NCBI GenBank assembly: GCA_021737265.1
Contig: JAIPEF010000017.1
Coordinates: 1-35,483, forward strand
Direction of reading: 5' to 3'
Origin: Desulfocapsa sp.
GTDB lineage: Bacteria > Desulfobacterota > Desulfobulbia > Desulfobulbales > Desulfocapsaceae
Length of the DNA stretch: 35,483 nucleotides
Numbering within the stretch: the first letter of the stretch is position 1; each line of letters begins with the position of its first letter. This document shows positions 1 to 8,125 of the stretch, one piece after another. The translations under genes and the position numbers were made by a program. Under the pieces are notes generated by a model that saw only the letters and a program-made list of their open reading frames with translations, was not told where the DNA came from and did no database searches.

Positions 1-104
1 ACCCGACGTTGAGGGTATAAATACGACGCCATCAGTATTAAAAACCTACGAAAAACAGGTCTAAAATCATCTTTACATCTGAACTCAGAAAAGCTTACCA
101 GAGC

Positions 105-3100
105 TTAAGCACTGGTGAGTTTTTCAACACGTATCGCACAAACCTTTGCCTCCGGTATCTTGCAATGCGGATCCAGAGCATCATTGGTCAATAGATTAAC
201 AGATGCTTCCTTGTAGTGAAAAGGAATAAAAACCAAACCTTTATCAACCCTGTCAGTGATACGTACAGCCAGTTCAATCTTTCCACGACGGGAAGAGGCA
301 CGAACAGTTTCATTATCAGTAAGATTGAGGGCCTCAGCATCAGCTGGATGCATCTCAACATATGCTGATGGGGCCGATTCTTCCAGGACCTCAGAGCGCC
401 TGGTCATGGTTCCGGTATGGTACTGATACAACACCCGACCAGTGGTCAGAACGAGAGGATATTCTTCATCCGGCACCTCTTGCGGTCCACTCCAGGTTAT
501 GGCAGAAAGCCAGGCCTTCCCTCGCGGAAATCCAGTCTCATGGAGGATCGGTGTTCCCGGGTGGTCTTTTTCGGGACAGGGCCAGGTAAGGGCCTGCTCT
601 TCAAGGCGTTCATAGCTCATACCAGCCATGGCAACCCAGCACTTTGTGATCTCATCAAAAACATCCGAGGCAAAAGGAGGGACGGTATGGTATATCGGAT
701 CCGTTACTCCCATAAAACCTCCCCGATTAGTGCCAAGCATTCGCTTACTGAGCATATTGATGATCGAAAGGTCATCTCTGGCTTCACCTGGGGGCGGTAC
801 GGCACGACGGACTCGCTGCACCTTCCGTTCGGTGTTGGTAAAGGTTCCATCCTTTTCTGCAAATGATGCCGCCGGAAGGACCACATCAGCTATTTCAGCG
901 GTCTCTGTCAAAAAGATATCCTGGACAACCAGGCACTCCAGTTTTTCAAAGGCCTTTCGGGCATGAGTACTGTTGGGATCACTTAAGACCGGGTTTTCCC
1001 CCATGATCCATAAACCGGCAAGCCGGCCGTCGGTGATGGCATCCGGCATTTCAGTGGCCATAAGTCCTATATTCTTGGAGACAGGAGTTTCCCAGATTTC
1101 AGCAAACTTCTTCTGCACGGCCTCATCATCACAGCGCTGATACCCTGGAAACCATGTGGGAACACAGCCCATATCACTGGCCCCTTGAACATTGTTCTGA
1201 CCGCGGAGGGGGTTGAGACCTGCACCCGGCTTGCCAAGATTACCGGTAATGACAGCAAGGTTAGCCAGTGAACAGACGTTGTCAGTTCCGGAAGTATGCT
1301 GGGTAATCCCCATGGTGTAATATATTCCGGCGCGTTCACCTTTGGCAAAAACATGGGCAACCTCCTCTATAACAGAGGCTGGAACATTCGATATTTTTTC
1401 CGCCCACCCAGGAGTACAATCCGCTATGGATTCTTTAAACGCCTCAAAGTTTTCAGCCCGCTCTGCAATATATTCCTTATCTTCGAGGCCATCACGAAGG
1501 ATTACATGACAGATGCTGTTAATTAATGCGCCATCAGTCCCGGGACGCTGCTGCATCCAGTGTTCTGCCGAGTCACAGAGTTTAATCCTGCGAGGGTCGG
1601 CAACAATGAGTTTAGATCCTTTCCTGGCGGCTTCCAGCATACGGAGACCGATGATGGGGTGCGTTTCCGTAGTGTTGGAGCCGATAACAAGCATCACATC
1701 ACTGTCAAGGATACCATTGATGGTATTCGTCATCGCTCCGGAACCAAGCACTGTGACCAGACCGGTCACCGTTGGGCTGTGTCAGTATCTGGCACAGTGA
1801 TCAACGTTATTCGTCCCCACCCCGGAACGGAAGAACTTCTGAAAGGCATAATTTTCTTCAGTGGTGCAACGGGCGGACGAAAGACCGGCCAATGCATCCG
1901 GCCCTTTTTCACCAAGAATTCTGGAGAATGACTGACCCATAAAATCAAGGGCCTCATCCCATTTCACAGCTTCCAAAGGCATCCCTTTCTGCCTGCGGAT
2001 CATGGGTGTTTTCAGTCGATCAGGATGCTGAATAAAGTTATGCCCGAACCGTCCTTTGACACAGAGGTCTCCATAGTTGGGGCCAACCTCGGGGTCAGCG
2101 GTGATTTCCATCAGGGTATGGCCCTTGACTTTAAGAATCATTTGACAACCGGTTCCACAATATGGACAGGTTGTTCTGATCTCTTTCACCTCTTCTCCCT
2201 GGATGGGGACAATCCTGTTCCTCTTGTTCAGTGCTCCGGTGGAACAGTTCTCCACACACTTCCCGCAAGATACGCAGTTGTCCTTAAAATCAATCACCAA
2301 GCCGACGGGCCTCTCCTTTTCATCAAAGGAATCTGCCCGGACCTCAAGGGCACCATATTCGCAGGAGCGTTCACACCGTCCACAGAATATACATTTATTC
2401 GGATCAACAGTTATGGCCCGATGGCTGGTATCAATGCGGTAAACCGGAAGTGTCCCCATCCCGGTTTTATTGATATTCACATTGAGATCAATATCAAGAC
2501 GCTTCAGGTCACAGCGTTCAAAGGCAGTACAACCACATTTCAGACAACGCTCTGCTTCTCTTCTGGCCATCTTTTCGGTGAACCCAAGTTTCACTTCATC
2601 AAAATCCTGGGTGGACACCTCAGGTGGTCTGGTGGGCAGCTTCTCACGGAGATTCACCTCAATTCCATCAAAGTTACTCAGGGACACATCATCAAAGCTC
2701 TTGCCCCTGGTAAAATTAAAACGATCGTCACCAGGATCTTTTTCGCATCCCATAACGTAGGCGTTGATATTGTTAGCCGCCCTTCTGGCGGAGACCACAG
2801 CCTGAATAACCGACTTACTCCCTGAGGCCGCATCGCCTCCGGCAAATACTCCTTCAACACTGGTTTCAGAGCTCCGCGGATTGGCAAAAAATATTCCCCC
2901 GGGTTTCATCTGCAACTGTGCTTCGAGCTCGCCACCTACAATATTCCCATCAACAGCCATTACACCCAGTGAAGAAACGACCGTATCAATACCTAGAGAA
3001 CTGGTTGACTCAGGAATGGGAAGTATAGCTCGTTTTCCTTTTTTGTCCGGTTCTCCAAGTTTCATCCTGATAAGATCAAGTTTCAATCTGTTGTTTTTAT

Positions 3101-4277
3101 CAGGGACGGCACAAAGACCACTGGGAGAAGCCATGAGCAGAAACTGAACGCCCTCATTTTCTGCTTCCTTAACATTTCTTTGGTTGGCAGGCATTTCGAG
3201 ACGGGCCCGCGGGTAAATAACTGTTACCTGTTCCACTCCATTGCGAATAAGAGAACGTGCAACTTCCATTGCTATATTATTGCCACCAATAACAGCTGCC
3301 TTACGCCCTACGTCCAGCTCTCTCCCCTCATTAACCATACGAAGAAAGCTGGCAGCGGTATAGACATTCTCCTTATCTGTACAGGGGACATCAAAAGGAA
3401 CATCAACTGTGGCACCGATGCCAATAAAGGTGGCATCAAATCCCATATCTCTCAGATCCTGGAGCGTGAAATCCCGTCCCCATTTCTGGGAGAGGCGTAC
3501 GTTGATCCCCATACGAAGGATAGCATTCACTTCATAATCAACAATTTCTCTTGGTATTTTGTAATCGGGAAAACCATAACGCAAAGCACCACCGAGCTTG
3601 GGCGCTGCCTCAAAAATGGTAACATCATGCCCTTTCCTGGTCAAAAACCAGGCAGCAGTCAGCCCTGCCGGACCACCACCAATTACAGCAATGCGCTTGC
3701 CGGTCGGTTTATCTTTGGATATTTTAAGATCAATCTCATGCTCCATACACCAATCGGCAACAAAGCGTTTAAGATGATTTATGGATACCGGCTCATCAAT
3801 TAAAAGACGACGGCAACGCGTTTCGCAAAAACGAGGACAGACACGACCAACAGAGAAGGGAACAGGGTTGCGATCCATTACCACTCGCAGCGCCTCTTCA
3901 TACTCACCCTTAGCAACATGAGCGATATACCCCTGAACATTTATCTGACCGGGACATGTCAGATTACAGGGAGCCTTGCAATCACCGAAATGGGTTTCGG
4001 AAATAACAGCAAGACGCTCCTGGCGGTGGGCAACAACAGCATCAGATTCCGTCTCAATGACCATGCCATCCCGTGCCGGAGTTACACAGGAGCGCAACAG
4101 TTCATCCTGACCCTCAACCTCTACCACACATAATTCACACGGATTCGAGGCAGGTTTGCCTTTCACATGACAGAGTGTAGGAATGGTTATATCAGATCTT
4201 TTGGCCACCTCAAGGATGGTGAGATCTTTTTCAGCAACGACCTCATTGCCGTTTATGCGTAGTGTTACTGTGCTCAT
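105..4277 (-). CDS. fdhA: Selenocysteine-containing formate dehydrogenase, NuoG/GltD/FdhA-type fusion (1390 aa)
   Basis: This protein probably interconverts CO2 and formate for the methyl branch of the Wood-Ljungdahl pathway, using NAD(P)H or another carrier through its own redox modules. Domains in order: a NuoG-type 2Fe-2S domain (C36, C47, C50, C63); a GltD-like Cys-rich helical domain (about 97-175); an FAD/NAD(P) oxidoreductase module (GGGPAG near 200, second nucleotide site near 330); two 4Fe-4S clusters (C629/C632/C635/C639 and C668/C671/C674/C678); then the molybdopterin FdhA domain with its own cluster (C704, C707, C711, C739). An in-frame TGA at 1782-1784 sits exactly where FdhA carries its metal-binding Sec/Cys, between the residues DHCARY and HSPT. 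The reading frame stays open and homologous on both sides, so I join the two halves with Sec832. It is the last operon gene in the window. The start ATG has only a weak AGAAG ribosome site. NAD versus NADP use is not decided. Confidence 0.9.
1742..1784 (-). promoter_or_regulatory. Bacterial SECIS-like element directing UGA-to-selenocysteine recoding in fdhA
   Basis: Directly 3' of the TGA (1782-1784) the coding strand can form a perfect hairpin, GTGACC-GGTCT-GGTCAC, at 1753-1769. The GGTCT loop begins 18 nt after the UGA. From memory, the E. coli fdhF SECIS has the same GGUCU loop at the same distance, which is the site bound by SelB. The stem is fully paired. Function is inferred from this match and from the position inside an FdhA active site. 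Confidence 0.85.
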
Positions 4278-4403
4278 TAATTGTTTCTTCTGTTGTGACT
4301 ATCTTGTCAAATAGCAATTCAGGTTTTAGGCTTTTGAAGGAAGGGCAAAGGGCTTTTACCTATTCAAACTAAACCCCTTCGGCTTATCAACCTGATAGCT
4401 ACT

Positions 4404-5759
4404 TTATTTTGAAGGTTTCCATTCTTTCAGGAAGACCGGAAGATGCCCTGCCTCACGCGGCCCGATAATAATATTCCAGTCGGGAAGCTCTTCTTCAAGC
4501 TCACCCTTCATGGAGGCCAGATAGCCGGGAATAATAATATCACGATGCTTGACCTTATCTTCGATCCCACCCTTCTTGACAAACTGAGCGATAAGGTCCG
4601 CACCGAATTTTCCAGCGGCCCAGGCAGTAAGAACGGAAAGTCCTTCAGTATCCTTAATGAGTAACCAGGTTGGAACCTTGGATCCTTCAATCTCACCGGA
4701 AACAATAAAGTAGGTGAGGGAGAAGTTACAGGTGATAACCACAGGTGAGTTTTCATCCGGCCCGGTGAGGGGATAGACATCCTCAGTTACAACCATGGGC
4801 CGCTGTGGATCGGTGAAGATATTCATTCTTTCCAGGAACAGCGGGAAAATAAGATCGCCCTTCAGATCAGAGAGAACGATGATTCCGGCATATTTTGCTA
4901 TCAGCACAGAGGCGACCATTGCCTCCAGCATCGGATCATCTGTGATCTCGCACGGGAAAGTAATGGTTGGAAAACCAAGAGGTTTAAACTTTGCAGTAAC
5001 AGCAGAACGCCTTGCAACCACATTGTCCTCAAAGGCTGCCCGCAGTGTCCGGGCACCGGTATCAATAACCATATCTTTAAGGCCTGCAGCAGTGAGTTTC
5101 TCCGAAATCTCAACACAGTTGTCAAGATTACTTCCTTTCACACCAATCGGGGCCTTGGTGGATTCACCAAGTTTAGCCATTTCATCGGCATTATCTAAGC
5201 TAGCACCATACAGAATTGGAATCCTGTCACCGCAGACCTTGGCAGCAGCCTCAAGGTTGGCGACAGAATCACTCATAAGAATGATGGCAGCTCGAGTTGA
5301 ACCGTCAACGACCTTTTGCGTAAGAGCCACAAAAGAAGCCTCATCGCTCTTGGCATCTTTGACAGCAATGAGATCAGCGCGCATGATCACCCCGACACGC
5401 TCATACTCAAATTTGTTAAAGCGTTCAATGCGGCCATCAACATCGGCATCGCTCATCTCAGTGGTCACGAGAACTGCAATACCAGTCTGTTTTTCAAAGC
5501 GTTTATCATGGCGGTACATGCAAGTCTCACCACCGGCGGTGAAAATGTCATCACCTGCACCAACTTTAATGGTACGAATAGGTGGAGCAGAAGCCTCGCT
5601 AATGGTGGCCTTAGCCTCATCAGAAACGTATGGACATTCATCAATTTCCACCTGACCTGCCGCTACTTTCATAGCAAATGCGAGGCAGGTAGGGATGCTA
5701 CATTCGCCACAATTTTTCTTGGGCAGCATCTTCAGGATCTGAATACCTGTTAAAGCCAT
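4404..5759 (-). CDS. acsC: Corrinoid/iron-sulfur protein large (gamma) subunit
   Basis: AcsC/CdhE pairs with AcsD to form the corrinoid protein that carries the methyl group from methyl-THF to acetyl-CoA synthase. At 451 aa it matches the family length. The N-terminus has the 4Fe-4S motif with C17, C20, C25 and C42, in a context typical of AcsC (PKKNCGEC then PTCLAFAMK). The rest is a TIM-barrel and a C-terminal cobamide-binding region. A GGAGG ribosome site precedes the ATG. It lies 91 nt after acsB and 126 nt before the formate dehydrogenase gene. Its usual neighbour acsD is not a separate gene here but is fused to metF two genes upstream. Confidence 0.95.
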   Translation of the reverse strand: MALTGIQILKMLPKKNCGECSIPTCLAFAMKVAAGQVEIDECPYVSDEAKATISEASAPPIRTIKVGAGDDIFTAGGETCMYRHDKRFEKQTGIAVLVTTEMSDADVDGRIERFNKFEYERVGVIMRADLIAVKDAKSDEASFVALTQKVVDGSTRAAIILMSDSVANLEAAAKVCGDRIPILYGASLDNADEMAKLGESTKAPIGVKGSNLDNCVEISEKLTAAGLKDMVIDTGARTLRAAFEDNVVARRSAVTAKFKPLGFPTITFPCEITDDPMLEAMVASVLIAKYAGIIVLSDLKGDLIFPLFLERMNIFTDPQRPMVVTEDVYPLTGPDENSPVVITCNFSLTYFIVSGEIEGSKVPTWLLIKDTEGLSVLTAWAAGKFGADLIAQFVKKGGIEDKVKHRDIIIPGYLASMKGELEEELPDWNIIIGPREAGHLPVFLKEWKPSK

Positions 5760-5850
5760 GGTGATTCCTCCAGTTCTCTATACAATTGGATTTTTAGTAT
5801 ATTTTGTAATAATACGTTTTAAATTACTTATATAAACAAACATCTGCCCC

Positions 5851-8055
5851 CTATACAGCTGTTTCCATCTCAAGGGCAGGATGTCCTTTCTCTTTCAGGA
5901 ATTCCAGAATCTCTTCCTCGGTCGTTCCCTGCTCCTCCGTTGCTATCATATCAAAGAGCTCAGGCATGCCGATATCTGCACAGACTTCTTTCAGTTTCTC
6001 TGCAATTTCATCTTTCATCATTTTCGGCAGCCAGACCACCCGCTTGAGACCACCTTCAGCCTTGAAGAGTTTTTTAGAAGTCATGTAGTGCTTACTGACT
6101 CCCATGAAACCAGGGGTCTGCATACCACCACCGGCCATACCGGCAAGGGAAGTAAACTTCATTCCGGATGGAGTCATACCAAGGAAATCACGATTGACAA
6201 CCATGATGCCGTTACAAGTGGGGAGCATAGCGGCAATTGCCTCAAAACAGCCACAGGCGGTCATGGGGTTATTCATCAGGGAATAACAACTCACCTCGGG
6301 GACTGCACCACGGGAGGCCTGGTTCACAAACTCATTAATGCCTGTGTAGTAGCCGTTATCCTCATCGGTACATTCACCTTTCGCAATAGGCTGATTAGGT
6401 CCAGTGGGGTTAATATTGAATGAGGCCTTGCCGTCGAGCCAGTTATAGGCACCACACATTCCAATACGCTCGGGAGTGATTACACAGACATGACTTGGGG
6501 CAAATGACTGGCAGAGAGTACATGAGTAAAACACATCCTCTGTCTCATCTGTCATGGCACCAAGACGGAGATCACGTTCGGTATAGACGGAAGTTGCAAG
6601 ATCCATAACGCCCTTAACTTTATCTTCTACAGTGTACAATTTAACCTGGATCTTATCGACAATGGAACCAAATTCCTGGTGCAGTTTTCCATGGAGTACT
6701 TTACCGAGATGTTTGAAAGAAAAACCTTTTTCAACGGCGGCCTTGCCAATCCTCACCCACATGATATTACGCTGTCCCATGTGCATGATACCCTGAATAT
6801 AGTTCATCAGATGATGAAACTGACGCTCAAGGATGGGTTCGAAATCAGACTGCATTTCACGGCCTGCGACTTCTACCAGAATACCAAGCGGCAAGTTCTG
6901 ACCCTGCTCAATATCTGAAATATCAGGACCTTCAAGGGTGACAAGACCATCTTCGATCTCATCCATCTCCTTGGAGATAAGGACCTCAACGCCAGGTGTA
7001 CGACCACCACCACATTCCATGAAGAGATCATCTTTCCGTACACGCTCACCTTCAAAGGCCGGACCAAAGGACATTGGAATGTCGATTTTGGTGACGTTGA
7101 CTTTGAGGCCGCGTACCTCAATGGATTTCTGGACAATTTCTTCATGGGGCACGTTGGACACAACATGCTCATAGGTACAGATACCAGTGGGAAGAACTTC
7201 AGGAATATCGTAATCGGAGATTGTTGGGAAGCCCCAGTTGATGGCACCGGCAGCATTTGCGTACCACTCATCACTGACATCCCCAAAGGCCATAACAAAG
7301 GCAAAGGTACGATCTTTATTGTATTTGAGATTCCCCGCATAGTCACCGGGTTTGATGCCGCCAAATGCAAGGGCTACACGACAGGCAAAGCCGATGGCAA
7401 AAACTGCTGTAGTATACTCACGACCAAAAGGTACCAGCCTTGTATTCCAACCGACCTGTACACCCTGCTTTACGAGCTGTTCGGGCATGCTCAAACCCTT
7501 AGTCTGATCATGCATAAAGATATAGAGGTTCTTTTCCTGCAGTTCGAGGGCGATTCGGGAAGCCATCTCGGGATCGGCAGGAGTACCAAAAATTGCGGCA
7601 AAGCCTGGGGCAGTGCCATCAACAAATTCCACTCCTCGTTTACGGAAGATTACATCATCGGCAGCACCAAGCCAGTAGTTGTCAGCAGCGGGATCTTCTG
7701 TAGCAGTGTAGAGATTGGGTTCATTCAGGTAACGAATGGACTCGTACATTTCTTCAGCGAAGAAGGTGGCCATCCCGGCGTCAAGTGCCGGGGCAAGATA
7801 GGGGAGCCAGATATCCTCAGTCACAACGGGCGGCATAAGCGATCGGCATTCCTGAAAAATATCCTTCATGTCGCCAAGTTTTTCCACTTTGGCTCCAAGC
7901 ATACTGTAAATAATAGGAAGAAAATAAGCGGTGTTAGGAAAAGAGACCTCTGCCTCTTCTCCATATTTCTTCACAGCATCTTCATAGCTGCTTTCGGCCA
8001 TATCTATAATTTTCTGTGCCCCGCGAATGGCAGCTGAACAAATTATTTTCGACAT
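5851..8055 (-). CDS. acsB: Acetyl-CoA synthase, CODH/ACS alpha subunit
   Basis: AcsB condenses CO, the corrinoid-bound methyl group and CoA to acetyl-CoA at the nickel-iron-sulfur A-cluster. The 734-aa chain has the full bacterial length, including the N-terminal CODH-contacting domain that the archaeal CdhC lacks. The A-cluster ligands are all visible: C512, C515, C524 and C534, then C601 and C603 (a CGC motif binding the distal nickel). These are offset by six from the Moorella numbering as I recall it. An AGGAG ribosome site precedes the ATG. The gene lies 70 nt after the metF::acsD fusion. The intact cluster ligands suggest an active enzyme. Confidence 0.97.
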   Translation of the reverse strand: MSKIICSAAIRGAQKIIDMAESSYEDAVKKYGEEAEVSFPNTAYFLPIIYSMLGAKVEKLGDMKDIFQECRSLMPPVVTEDIWLPYLAPALDAGMATFFAEEMYESIRYLNEPNLYTATEDPAADNYWLGAADDVIFRKRGVEFVDGTAPGFAAIFGTPADPEMASRIALELQEKNLYIFMHDQTKGLSMPEQLVKQGVQVGWNTRLVPFGREYTTAVFAIGFACRVALAFGGIKPGDYAGNLKYNKDRTFAFVMAFGDVSDEWYANAAGAINWGFPTISDYDIPEVLPTGICTYEHVVSNVPHEEIVQKSIEVRGLKVNVTKIDIPMSFGPAFEGERVRKDDLFMECGGGRTPGVEVLISKEMDEIEDGLVTLEGPDISDIEQGQNLPLGILVEVAGREMQSDFEPILERQFHHLMNYIQGIMHMGQRNIMWVRIGKAAVEKGFSFKHLGKVLHGKLHQEFGSIVDKIQVKLYTVEDKVKGVMDLATSVYTERDLRLGAMTDETEDVFYSCTLCQSFAPSHVCVITPERIGMCGAYNWLDGKASFNINPTGPNQPIAKGECTDEDNGYYTGINEFVNQASRGAVPEVSCYSLMNNPMTACGCFEAIAAMLPTCNGIMVVNRDFLGMTPSGMKFTSLAGMAGGGMQTPGFMGVSKHYMTSKKLFKAEGGLKRVVWLPKMMKDEIAEKLKEVCADIGMPELFDMIATEEQGTTEEEILEFLKEKGHPALEMETAV

Positions 8056-8125
8056 ATTGTAAACTCCTGTATTAGCTGTTGTAAGCCTTGTTTGATCCGT
8101 TTTAAATTCAATAGGAAAGAAAAAA

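Noticed and set aside
1..104. Possible start of a further operon gene on the minus strand near position 33
   Set aside because: An ATG with about ten open codons reaches the window edge, but there is no ribosome site and too little sequence to judge.
1770..1784. Apparent premature stop splitting the formate dehydrogenase into two genes or a pseudogene
   Set aside because: The stop is TGA at the selenocysteine site, both halves are in frame, and a SECIS-like hairpin follows, so recoding explains it better than decay.
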